From Bradyrhizobium sp. BR 10289 (GTDB lineage Bacteria; Pseudomonadota; Alphaproteobacteria; Rhizobiales; Xanthobacteraceae), in contig NZ_JACOFR010000030.1 in assembly GCF_019455385.1 (NCBI RefSeq), forward strand, positions 23,923-87,922: a stretch of 64,000 nucleotides of DNA. Reading direction: 5' to 3'. A model generated the notes under the pieces. It saw nothing but the letters and a program-made list of their open reading frames with translations. It made no database searches and was not told the DNA's origin. The translations under genes were made by a program, and so were the position numbers. This document shows positions 17,115 to 24,745 of this stretch, in pieces. The number at the start of each line of letters is the position of its first letter. The stretch's first letter is position 1.

Positions 17115-18475
17115 CGTCGATCGCCCGGACCTTCGCGCTGTCGCTCGGCATCGCCGCGACGGCAATCTTCCTGATCATGCTCGGCCTCTTCATATGGCGT
17201 TACCCGACGGAGGAGCGCGAGTTCAGGGCGTGCCAGGTCGTGGCTTCCATTCTCGATCGCGCCACGGTGATCGAAGGGCAAAAACTGACAATACGCTCGA
17301 CTCCTGCGCTCGAGGAATTGAAGGCGGACAGCCCAAACCTCTGGTACGTCGTGTCCGCGGGCGACCTGCTCAGCGAATACGGCAACGAACACCGGCCTCC
17401 TCTCCCCTTCGTGTTTCCCTACCACGGACCCATCGGCTCCTCTGTTTTCAGCACGCTCGACCAGAAGAGCACCTTCTGTCTCTCCTCCGTGCAACGGGGC
17501 TCGTCGCGGCTCGCGATGATGGTCGGCGAGCCTCAGGTCCGCTTCGGCCGGATTGCAAGGACTTTTCTCCTCCGCAGGGTCTTTTCGATCCTCCTGGTGG
17601 CGCTGGCCTTTGCGGCAACCGTCGCCATCGGCTCGGTGCTGACTGCCCGGTTCGTCTCACGCGGTATCGAGCGGGTGGCGCGCCGCGCCCTTGCGATCGA
17701 TCCCTCGGCCCCGCAAGGCCTGATATCTCTGTCGGAAGTCCCCCTCGAGTTGAAACCGCTGGTCGAGGCGCTCAACCGCGCCTTCGGCGAGATCGACGCC
17801 TATATCCGGATGCAACGCCGCTTCCTCGGCAATGCCGCCCATCAGCTCCGCACGCCGCTGACGCTGCTGCGCGCGAAGATCGATGACGTGCCCGATCCGG
17901 CGCTGAAGGTGGAGCTGGTGCGCGACGTCAGGCGCCTCACCTCGCTGGTCTCCGCCATGCTCGACCTCGCGCGGCTGCAAAACCACGCGATCGAGAAGCA
18001 GCCGATCGATCTGGCCGAGATCACGCTGGATGTGCTCGCCGATTTCGGCCCGTCGGCGCTCGATGCCGGCATCGAGCTTGCGCTGGAGAGCGCGCAGGAG
18101 GGACCGTTCCTGGTGCGGGGCGTCGACGCCGCCGTCCGCAGCGCGCTCGCCAATCTCGTCGGCAACGCGCTCGTCCACGCCCGTGGCGCGCGTCGCATCG
18201 TCGCCACGCTGAGACGCGGCAGCGTCTCGATCGATGACGACGGCGCAGGCCTGCCCGGCGGCACGGAGCGCCGTCTGCTCGAGCCGTTCCAGACCGGCAA
18301 CAGCGCGGGCGACGGCGCCGGCCTCGGCCTGTCGATCGTGCGCGAGATCATGGCCGCCCATGGCGGCGAGCTCGTCATCTCCTCCGTGCCCGGCCGCGGC
18401 ACGACGATGAGCCTGCGCTTTCCGGAAGCCGCAGCGAGGACGGAATCGCCGCGCTTCGATTTGCAGGCGCACTGA
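17111..18475 (+). CDS. Sensor histidine kinase (EnvZ/QseC type)
   Basis: The 454-residue protein has TM1 at about 9-30, a periplasmic sensor region (about 31-150), TM2 at about 158-180, a HAMP-like linker, a HisKA domain with His244 in AAHQLRTPLTLL, and an ATPase domain with LVGNALVHA (N box), DDDGAGLP (G1) and GAGLGLSIV (G2). It should phosphorylate Asp51 of the regulator whose gene overlaps it by four bases. Periplasmic cysteines Cys41 and Cys123 could be paired. The stimulus is unknown. Confidence 0.9.
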   Translation: MTSIARTFALSLGIAATAIFLIMLGLFIWRYPTEEREFRACQVVASILDRATVIEGQKLTIRSTPALEELKADSPNLWYVVSAGDLLSEYGNEHRPPLPFVFPYHGPIGSSVFSTLDQKSTFCLSSVQRGSSRLAMMVGEPQVRFGRIARTFLLRRVFSILLVALAFAATVAIGSVLTARFVSRGIERVARRALAIDPSAPQGLISLSEVPLELKPLVEALNRAFGEIDAYIRMQRRFLGNAAHQLRTPLTLLRAKIDDVPDPALKVELVRDVRRLTSLVSAMLDLARLQNHAIEKQPIDLAEITLDVLADFGPSALDAGIELALESAQEGPFLVRGVDAAVRSALANLVGNALVHARGARRIVATLRRGSVSIDDDGAGLPGGTERRLLEPFQTGNSAGDGAGLGLSIVREIMAAHGGELVISSVPGRGTTMSLRFPEAAARTESPRFDLQAH

Positions 18476-18669
18476 GTAGCGCGGCACCAACGCTCCTCAT
18501 GAAACCGTCCGGAAACATTGACGCGGAAAATTTCCTCCGCGCTTCGTCGCCGTCCCATCACGCAATCAAATAGGCCGCCGGCGACGGTGGAATGTTCGCA
18601 CACAAGCGAACCTGCTGCGGCAGTGCCGCGACCAAACCTCCGATTGCTATCTTCAACGGAGATTTTCCC

Positions 18670-18939
18670 ATGCGCGTTCTTTCATTGATCGCCATCACCG
18701 GTGCCATGATTGCGAGCTCGACCGCGGCGTTCGCTGCCGAGCTGCCCTCTTACGAAGTGAAGTCGTTCCCGATTTCGGCGACACAGGTGCAGGTGCTCGG
18801 CGGCGCCGGCGTCGAAGAGCAGTCGGCAGCGCCTGCGATGATCGTCGCCGGCATGCCGGCTTCCCCGGCGCAAATGTCGGTGCTGTCGCCACGCGTCAAG
18901 CGGCTTGCGAGTGTGAATTCCGACAGCGATGCGCGCTGA
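18670..18939 (+). CDS. Small secreted protein, unknown function
   Basis: The 89-residue product has a clear signal peptide (MRVLSLIAITGAMIASSTAA, cleavage near AFA-AELP) and a mature part of about 66 residues rich in Ser, Ala and Val with no cysteine. CGGAG lies nine bases before the ATG. I do not recognise the family. It follows the histidine kinase in the same direction after a 194-bp gap, so it could be a separate unit. Confidence 0.65.
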   Translation: MRVLSLIAITGAMIASSTAAFAAELPSYEVKSFPISATQVQVLGGAGVEEQSAAPAMIVAGMPASPAQMSVLSPRVKRLASVNSDSDAR

Positions 18940-18966
18940 GCTTTCGCGTCGTTCCACAACGATCTC

Positions 18967-18997
18967 ATCGTGGCCGGGCTAGTCCCGGCCATCCACG
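18967..18997. repeat. Interspersed palindrome, family F (TGGCCGGGCTAGTCCCGGCCA)
   Basis: ATCGTGGCCGGG and CCCGGCCATCCACG form a short hairpin between converging genes. The wording is one commonly seen in Bradyrhizobium intergenic spaces; it could also act as a weak bidirectional terminator. Confidence 0.65.
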
Positions 18998-19029
18998 TTC
19001 CGCTTCAGGTTTCCAGCGCTCACGCGCCT

Positions 19030-19386
19030 CTACGTCATGCTGCCCGGCATGAAGCAGCGCACGCGCGGATGGCCGTCGATATAGTGCTTCCACACCATGG
19101 TGCGGCCGATCTTGTTCGGCTCGGTGATCACGGCGCCTTCGGGTACGAGCACCCATTCGTCGTCGAGATGCACGCGGTAGCGGCCCTTGTCGGATTCCCA
19201 ATCGACATCGGCGACGACGTAGCCGTCGGCATCCGAGCAGCATTGCCCGAATTCGCTGTGCAGGCTCTCGAACCAGGGTTTTAGCGGCGAGTTGGCGTAG
19301 CGCCCGTCATCGCGTGCCAGCGCCGATGTCCCCAGCAGCCCCGTCAGGGCGAGCAGCATCGCCGCACATGGTCTTGCAAGTCTCAT
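19030..19386 (-). CDS. Small secreted Cys-containing protein, unknown function
   Basis: The 118-residue product has a signal peptide (MRLARPCAAMLLALTGLLG, cleavage near ALA-RDD) and a compact mature domain with GQCCSDADGYVVADVDWES, DDEWVLVPEGA and VRCFMPG. The three mature cysteines and many aromatic residues look like a conserved small periplasmic domain; I do not know its name. GGAAG precedes the ATG at 19386. An upstream in-frame extension to 19593 was rejected because it hides the signal peptide. Confidence 0.7.
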   Translation of the reverse strand: MRLARPCAAMLLALTGLLGTSALARDDGRYANSPLKPWFESLHSEFGQCCSDADGYVVADVDWESDKGRYRVHLDDEWVLVPEGAVITEPNKIGRTMVWKHYIDGHPRVRCFMPGSMT

Positions 19387-19744
19387 CTCGTCTTCCCGCG
19401 GATCGAGGTCAGCGCCGCGAGGGACAGGCACCACCGTCCGCCTCCCGCGCGGTGACGGCAGGCGGTGAGATGGCGACTCGGCTCCCCCAGCAGCTTTTGC
19501 GACAGCTATGCAAATCCGGCGCCAGCGTGCATTCCGGGGAACTACTGCCGCACCCATTTGCCCACCACCGCGCGCGCCCTGCATCTGCGGCACGCCCGCG
19601 ATTTGACGCGGTCATTTTGCAGGCTTTCCTTGGCGCGCCGGGACGTGTACGAACGTCATCGCGAACCTCATCGCATTGCTTAACCGGCTGTTTCGACTAG
19701 GAAAATCGGGTGGTGGGCGTGACAGGCATCCGACCGTCAGCGCT
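19387..19744. other. Intergenic stretch between divergent genes
   Basis: No gene, clear promoter or repeat was identified. Frames open across it are extensions of the flanking genes or chance frames. Confidence 0.45.
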
Positions 19745-20896
19745 ATGAGTTCAAGAGAATTGCTCCCCGGCCAGCAGGACGGGACCGACCTGCCGGCGAA
19801 CCAGGTGCAGTTTGCGCTGGTGATTTCGCGCATGCTCGACACCGTGAAGGACGACGCCGAAGCCAGGCGCCAGATGGTCTACGACCTCGCCCGCTACAAG
19901 CTCCAGGAACAGTTCACCTACGCCGACACCAAGAACATCGACCAGATCAAGCGGGCACTCGAGGTCGCGATCGCGGAGGTCGAGAAGTTTTCGCGTGAGC
20001 AGGCGCCGCTGGAGCGCTTGCCGCAACAGCAGCTCGCCTCGTCCAGGCTCGACGAGACGATCGGCCATGCCCTGCCGGCCGACACTCCGGTGCTGCGACC
20101 GGAGATCAAGACATCGCGCAGCAAGCCGGCCGCGACGTCGGGTCCGCTCTGGCCCGTCATCAAGCGGACCGCGGCCATCCTGCTTGCCGCCGGCGTCGTC
20201 GCTCTCGTCATCGCGCAGCGCGACAATATCGCCGTGCTTCGCCGGCTCGTCACGCCACAGGCCCAGCAGACCGCGCAAGCCCCGCCCAAACCGGAGCCGA
20301 CGGTCACGGTCGCCAAGCCGGAAATGGTCACCGCCGTCGCGCCTCCGGCAAAACCGGCGCGCGTGCTTCCGACCGACTACGGCATCTACGCCCTGGTCGA
20401 CGATCAGTCGCTGATGGAGTTGAGCGCAACCGGCATCGCGGCGCCGGACATGCGGATCGCGATTTCGGCGGCGTTCAAGAAACCCGATCGGCCCCGTCTG
20501 CCCAACGGCCGCGTCAAGTTCATCGTGTTTCGCCGGGAAGCCGCAAACGCCGGCCCGATGCGCGCCGAGGTTCGGGTGGTGGCGAAGGTCGCCAGGGAAT
20601 ATTCGAACGACGCCTCAGGCAAGACGCCGAGTGGCGGCGACGACGTCGGGGTCATCCGCAACTTCGCTTATCCGTTCCGGGTGTCGCCGATTCCGGCCAC
20701 ACCCGAAATGTACGAGATCCACGCCAGCGATGCGGAGCTCGATCTTCCGCCGGGGCATTACGTGCTGAGCCTGGGCACGCAGAGCTACTATTTCCAGGTC
20801 AACGGCGAGATCACCGATCCCAGGCAGTGCCTTGAGCGGGTCGTCACCACCACCGGAACGTTCTATGCGCCGTGCAAGAACGCACGGACCTATTGA
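19745..20896 (+). CDS. Single-pass membrane protein of unknown function
   Basis: The 383-residue product has a cytoplasmic helical N-terminal domain (about 15-85, LVISRMLDTVKDDAEARRQM), a linker, one TM helix at about 141-157, a Pro/Lys/Thr-rich stretch, and a C-terminal beta-rich domain (about 205-383) with YFQVNGEITDPRQCLER and a closing Cys pair. The layout is of an inner-membrane protein with a periplasmic domain. I do not recognise the family. A TTG start at 19676 would add 23 residues; ATG 19745 is preferred but no good ribosome site is visible for either. Confidence 0.7.
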   Translation: MSSRELLPGQQDGTDLPANQVQFALVISRMLDTVKDDAEARRQMVYDLARYKLQEQFTYADTKNIDQIKRALEVAIAEVEKFSREQAPLERLPQQQLASSRLDETIGHALPADTPVLRPEIKTSRSKPAATSGPLWPVIKRTAAILLAAGVVALVIAQRDNIAVLRRLVTPQAQQTAQAPPKPEPTVTVAKPEMVTAVAPPAKPARVLPTDYGIYALVDDQSLMELSATGIAAPDMRIAISAAFKKPDRPRLPNGRVKFIVFRREAANAGPMRAEVRVVAKVAREYSNDASGKTPSGGDDVGVIRNFAYPFRVSPIPATPEMYEIHASDAELDLPPGHYVLSLGTQSYYFQVNGEITDPRQCLERVVTTTGTFYAPCKNARTY

Positions 20897-20987
20897 CGAT
20901 TGCGTCGCCCGCGAGATCGGAGCACGCGCGCACTATTCCAGAGACCTGCGTCGGAGAGCTTGCTCTTACAACATCCGCCGCGGCGTA

Positions 20988-21019
20988 CTGGATTCCCCGC
21001 CTTCGCGGGGAATGACAGT
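20988..21019. repeat. Interspersed palindrome, family G (GGATTCCCCGCCTTCGCGGGGAATGAC)
   Basis: ATTCCCCGC and GCGGGGAAT form a 9-bp stem with a tight loop, between two converging genes. This wording recurs in Bradyrhizobium and related genomes; termination in both directions is possible. Confidence 0.65.
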
Positions 21020-21066
21020 GTTGGGTGGGCCACAGCCGCGCTAACAACAACCGTACAGTAGCCGCG

Positions 21067-21657
21067 CTACTGCTTCGGCGCCGGCGCCATCATCGCGCCG
21101 CCCTTCTTCGCAGGCAGCGGCGCCGGCTTGGCCGCCGCGGTCGCCTGCGCCGGGAGATATTTCGCGACGATCGCCGGATCGACCTGGGCGATATTGGCGT
21201 CGGGAAGGCGCGTCCAGGTCTCATCCTTGCCGAACAGGGAGATGCCGAGAAAGCCGCGCATGGTCAGGGTCTGGCCATCCGGGCTCACCGTCATCTTGGC
21301 CTTCCAGATGTTGCCGTCGCGCGGATTGACGACGTTACCGCCCTCATACTTCAGGCCGTCACGCTTCATGTCGCGGATGAAGGAGAGCCCGAGCACCGGC
21401 TGGTTCTTGCGATCGTCGGTGCATTTGGAGCAGACCTCGTTGGGGTCGTCGCCGGGGCGCGGAAAGGTCTTCGCGATCACGCCTTCGAAGATGCCGTTGT
21501 GGTCGATGAAGAGGAACCATCCGACCGTCTTGCCGTCCTCGACCTTCTGCCAGAGGCCGGCCGCCGTCGGCTGCTGCGCCTGCGCGCCGGAACTCACCGC
21601 CACGAGCGACAATGCGAGGAGCGCGAGCAGCCGAAAGCTAGAAATGAAAGTCCGCAT
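21067..21657 (-). CDS. DUF2147 family secreted protein
   Basis: The 196-residue product has a signal peptide (MRTFISSFRLLALLALSLVA, cleavage near AQA-QQP) and the DUF2147 pattern: a start AGLWQKVEDGKTVGWFLF, CSKCTDDRKNQPVLGL, and GNIWKAKMTVSPDGQTLTMRG. The family is a lipocalin-like periplasmic domain without known activity. AAGGTG lies six bases before the ATG at 21657, which decides against an in-frame GTG three codons upstream. Confidence 0.82.
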   Translation of the reverse strand: MRTFISSFRLLALLALSLVAVSSGAQAQQPTAAGLWQKVEDGKTVGWFLFIDHNGIFEGVIAKTFPRPGDDPNEVCSKCTDDRKNQPVLGLSFIRDMKRDGLKYEGGNVVNPRDGNIWKAKMTVSPDGQTLTMRGFLGISLFGKDETWTRLPDANIAQVDPAIVAKYLPAQATAAAKPAPLPAKKGGAMMAPAPKQ

Positions 21658-21782
21658 TATGATCACCTTGCTAAGCCGATTACCCTGCCGAGCCGCGACT
21701 GAGATGGCTGCAGACTAAGGCGATTTCGCGAACGGTTCCAGCGCCAGAGATATGGGGCATCGCCTCGTTGGGCGACCCGCCG

Positions 21783-22811
21783 TCAGCTGACACCGAGTTT
21801 CTTCTGCAGGCTGGAGGACGAGGTCGTGTACTGGAACACGAGCCGCTTCTCCGGATACACGTAGCGGTGGGCTTTTTGCGACATCAGTGCGCCCTCGTGG
21901 AAGCCGCACAGGATCAGCTTGATCTTGCCGGGATAGGTGTTGATGTCGCCGATGGCGAAGATGCCGGGAACATTGGTCTCGAACGCCGATGTCTCGACCG
22001 GCACCAGATTGTTCTCCAGCGCGATGCCCCAGTTCGCGACCGGGCCGAGCTTCATGGTCAGGCCGAAGAACGGCAGCATCGTATCGCAGGCGATCTCGCT
22101 GACATTGTTGTCGTTGCCTTTGACGGTGGCGCCGGTCAGCTGGCCGTCGGCGCCTGTGAGCGCAGTGACCTGGCCGAGCCGCAGATCCATCTTGCCGTCG
22201 GCCACCAGCGCGCGCATCTGCTCGACACTGTGAGGCGCGGCGCGGAAATCGTCGCGACGATGCAAGAGCGTGATGCGCTTGGCCAGCGGATGCAGATTGA
22301 GCGTCCAGTCGAGCGCCGAATCGCCGCCGCCGACGATCAGCACGTTCTTGTCGCGGAAATTCTCCATCTTGCGCACGGCGTAGTGCACCGAGATGCCCTC
22401 ATACGCTTCGATGCCCGGCACCGGCGGACGCTTGGGCTGGAACGAGCCGCCGCCGGCCGCGATCACCACCACCTTGCATTCGAACACCTTGCCGGCATCC
22501 GTGGTGCAGCGGAACGCGGGATCGCCGATCTTCTCGACGGTCTCGATCATCTCGCCGAGATGGAAAGTCGGATGGAACGGCTTGATCTGCTCCATCAGTG
22601 CATCGGTGAGGCCCTGCCCTGAGACCTGCGGAATGCCGGGAATGTCGTAGATCGGCTTTTCCGGATAGAGCTCGGCGCACTGCCCGCCGACCTTGTCGAG
22701 GATGTCGACGAAATGCGCCTTCATGTCGAGAAGGCCAAGCTCGAAGGCGGCGAACAGGCCGCAGGGGCCCGCGCCAATAATCAGCACATCGGTTTTGATC
22801 ACGTCGCTCAT
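21783..22811 (-). CDS. Ferredoxin--NADP+ reductase, thioredoxin-reductase type
   Basis: The 342-residue flavoprotein has an FAD motif GAGPCG (13-18), GGQCAELYPEKPIYDIPG in place of the CxxC of thioredoxin reductase, an NADPH motif VGGGDSALDW near 160, and GIFAIGDINTYPGK near the FAD site. The missing redox Cys pair and the C-terminal extension (YTTSSSSLQKKLG) mark the TrxR-like FNR group of Bacillus, Rhodopseudomonas and Chlorobium. It passes electrons between NADPH and ferredoxin (EC 1.18.1.2). A 2Fe-2S ferredoxin gene lies about 670 bases away. Confidence 0.9.
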   Translation of the reverse strand: MSDVIKTDVLIIGAGPCGLFAAFELGLLDMKAHFVDILDKVGGQCAELYPEKPIYDIPGIPQVSGQGLTDALMEQIKPFHPTFHLGEMIETVEKIGDPAFRCTTDAGKVFECKVVVIAAGGGSFQPKRPPVPGIEAYEGISVHYAVRKMENFRDKNVLIVGGGDSALDWTLNLHPLAKRITLLHRRDDFRAAPHSVEQMRALVADGKMDLRLGQVTALTGADGQLTGATVKGNDNNVSEIACDTMLPFFGLTMKLGPVANWGIALENNLVPVETSAFETNVPGIFAIGDINTYPGKIKLILCGFHEGALMSQKAHRYVYPEKRLVFQYTTSSSSLQKKLGVS

Positions 22812-22993
22812 GTCGTCTCTTTATCGATGGTTATCGGTTGGACGGCGCCCTTTGGGCCGAGGTGACCCTGCCTGTCTAGCCAACGGGGATGGATCAGGGA
22901 AGGCATAAAAGCTGGCGCGCCCCGCAAGCACACCCACTTGCCGGGTCAGGATAACTGGGCTGTAACGGGAAGCGATATGACGGAGATCAACCG

Positions 22994-23461
22994 GTGAACG
23001 CACCAAGCCGCCTCGATACGACGCCGCGCCTGGAGGACTTCCCTTTTCGCCTTAGCGACAATGTCCGCTTCGGCGATCTCGATCCCAACCAGCACGTCAA
23101 CAACGCGGTCTACGCCACCTATTTCGAGACCGGCCGTGTCACGCTGATGAAGCTTCCCCAATACGGGCTGACGCCGCCGGGCTTCGCCTGGATCATGGTG
23201 CGGCTCGACATGCATTTCCGCGCCGAGCTGCACTGGCCGAACACGATCGAGCTCGGCCTCGGCGTCGTGAAGTTCGGGCGGACATCCGTGACCTTCGAGC
23301 AGGTCGTGTTTTCGAACGGGACGTGCATTGCCTCGGCAACGTCCGTCGGCGTCCTGCTCGACGAGGCGACGCGGCGGCCGGCGCCGCTGACCGCGGAGGT
23401 GCTCGAGAAGTTCAGACCCTGGCACAAGCGCGGCATCGAGGTCGCGCTGCCGAGCACCTAA
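22994..23461 (+). CDS. Acyl-CoA thioesterase, 4HBT hotdog family
   Basis: The 155-residue protein has the hotdog start VRFGDLDPNQHVNNAVYATYFETGR, with Asp-x-x-x-His typical of 4-hydroxybenzoyl-CoA thioesterase-like enzymes (YbgC type), and later LDMHFRAELHWPNTIELG. It probably hydrolyses a fatty or aromatic acyl-CoA; the substrate is unknown. The start is GTG at 22994, with CGGAG ahead. It is divergent from the ferredoxin reductase gene and converges with the ferredoxin gene. Confidence 0.85.
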   Translation: MNAPSRLDTTPRLEDFPFRLSDNVRFGDLDPNQHVNNAVYATYFETGRVTLMKLPQYGLTPPGFAWIMVRLDMHFRAELHWPNTIELGLGVVKFGRTSVTFEQVVFSNGTCIASATSVGVLLDEATRRPAPLTAEVLEKFRPWHKRGIEVALPST

Positions 23462-23479
23462 CCTGGTGTAGAAGACCGA

Positions 23480-23800
23480 TCAGGCCTGACGTTCCGGCGT
23501 CGCAACGACGAGACCGTCGAGCTCGTCGGAGACCTTGATCTGGCAGGACAGGCGCGAGTTCGGACGCACGTCGAAGCCGAAATCGAGCATGTCCTCTTCC
23601 ATCGGCGTCGGGCTGCCGACCTTCTCGCGCCAGGCTTCGTCGACATAGACGTGGCAGGTCGCGCAGGCACAGGCGCCGCCGCATTCTGCTTCGATGCCGG
23701 GAATGCTGTTGCGGATGGCGGCTTCCATCACGGTCGCGCCGTTCTCGATTTCCACGGTGCGGGTTTCGCCCTTGTGGTCGACAAAGTGAATCTTGGCCAT
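23480..23800 (-). CDS. 2Fe-2S ferredoxin, adrenodoxin (vertebrate) type
   Basis: The 106-residue protein has the cluster ligands in CGGACACATC (Cys40, Cys46, Cys49) and Cys86 (LSCQIKV), plus HVYVDEAW and EEDMLDF typical of adrenodoxin-type ferredoxins such as FdVI. It carries single electrons, for example to P450s or for Fe-S cluster assembly. The nearby ferredoxin-NADP reductase is a plausible partner. The start at 23800 gives the usual length; the upstream in-frame extension crosses a repeat. Confidence 0.92.
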   Translation of the reverse strand: MAKIHFVDHKGETRTVEIENGATVMEAAIRNSIPGIEAECGGACACATCHVYVDEAWREKVGSPTPMEEDMLDFGFDVRPNSRLSCQIKVSDELDGLVVATPERQA

Positions 23801-23883
23801 GTGTGCTCGTGCTGCCGCGATGTTGATCAGGACTAATGAGGGTCTGGGCTGTCCTATAACGGGTCGGTCAGGCCGGCGCCATA

Positions 23884-23940
23884 GCGTTTTCGCGCGAAGT
23901 GAATCCCGCTTCCCGGGAAGAAAACGCGTCAAAACAAAAG
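23884..23940. repeat. Interspersed repeat, family E (GCGTTTTCGCGCGAAG...AAAACGCGTC)
   Basis: GCGTTTTC and GAAAACGC face each other around GAATCCCGCTTCCCGGGAA, ending CAAAACAAAAG. This is a frequent Bradyrhizobium intergenic element. It separates the ferredoxin and Hpt genes. Confidence 0.7.
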
Positions 23941-23972
23941 ACTAGCCGTCCGCCTCGTTGCGGGGTGCCGGC

Positions 23973-24347
23973 CTAGTGCTTCAGGATCGTCGCGATCGCG
24001 GCGCGGACCTCGGCGACCGCCTCTTTCAGCGCGGCGAAGGCGTGGAGTTGGTTATGGCCGGTCCGGACCGCGGTCTCCATGCTGGCGGCGGCATCCGCCA
24101 CCGCAAAGGCGCCGATCCCGCGGGCCGAACCCTTGAGCTTGTGGGCGAGCGCGCCGGCATCGGCCGGCAGCGCGGCCATGGCCGCGATCAGGCGGACCGC
24201 CTGCTCGGCGAACATGGCCAGCACTTCCTGCTCCAGCTCGGCATCGCCGAGGGTCATGCGAGAGAGATGGTCGAGGTCGAGCGGGCTGTCGATCGGCGCA
24301 AGCGGGGGCGAGGGCATCCAGTCCATCCGTTGCAGTTCAGGCGTCAT
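23973..24347 (-). CDS. Histidine phosphotransfer (Hpt) domain protein
   Basis: The 124-residue protein is almost entirely one Hpt four-helix domain with the phospho-accepting His69 in AHKLKGSARGIGA. Stand-alone Hpt proteins shuttle phosphate between hybrid kinases and response regulators. Its partners are unknown; a hybrid kinase is encoded 20 kb away, too far to imply linkage. Start 24347 gives a compact domain; the frame is open to 24413. It is divergent from the polar growth gene across a 398-bp gap holding a CtrA-like site. Confidence 0.82.
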   Translation of the reverse strand: MTPELQRMDWMPSPPLAPIDSPLDLDHLSRMTLGDAELEQEVLAMFAEQAVRLIAAMAALPADAGALAHKLKGSARGIGAFAVADAAASMETAVRTGHNQLHAFAALKEAVAEVRAAIATILKH

Positions 24348-24745
24348 GGCGCAGGCCCCGGCATCGCACGATGGTCCGCCGGTCCGGCGGTCAGGTGCCG
24401 CCCACCCAAGCATGGAAATGGTTAATGAAATGTTTGCGCTGATTTACGCAAATCCGCCCGGTTCTTGACGAAAAGTTGCCGCAATCGGGCTCCCCCCATG
24501 GAGAATTCCGTTGATTGCTAAGGCTTTACGCCACGATCCTGTTAACGATGATTAAGAATGTCTTAATCGCAGGCATTTCATTCGCGACGCTCTGCCAATA
24601 GGATGTTGCGGAAATTGGCGGACAAGCCGTCCGGGTGGGGACGGCTCGGAGATCCGCGTAAGCGGCATGATCCGGTCTGTGGGCTTCGCGTAGCGCGCAG
24701 GGCTCGCGGGGGGACGCGTAAAAGTAACGAGGGCTCGGACTGAAC
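24348..24745. other. 398-bp divergent intergenic region upstream of the polar growth gene
   Basis: It holds the CtrA-like site at 24552-24566. Otherwise I see no gene or repeat. Confidence 0.5.
24552..24566. promoter_or_regulatory. Candidate CtrA-binding site (TTAA-N7-TTAA)
   Basis: TTAAGAATGTCTTAA matches the cell-cycle regulator CtrA half-sites with exact 7-bp spacing; another TTAA lies ten bases upstream at 24542. The site is 180 bases before the polar growth gene and about 205 before the divergent Hpt gene. Eight fixed A/T positions are rare in such GC-rich DNA, but binding is not shown. Confidence 0.45.
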
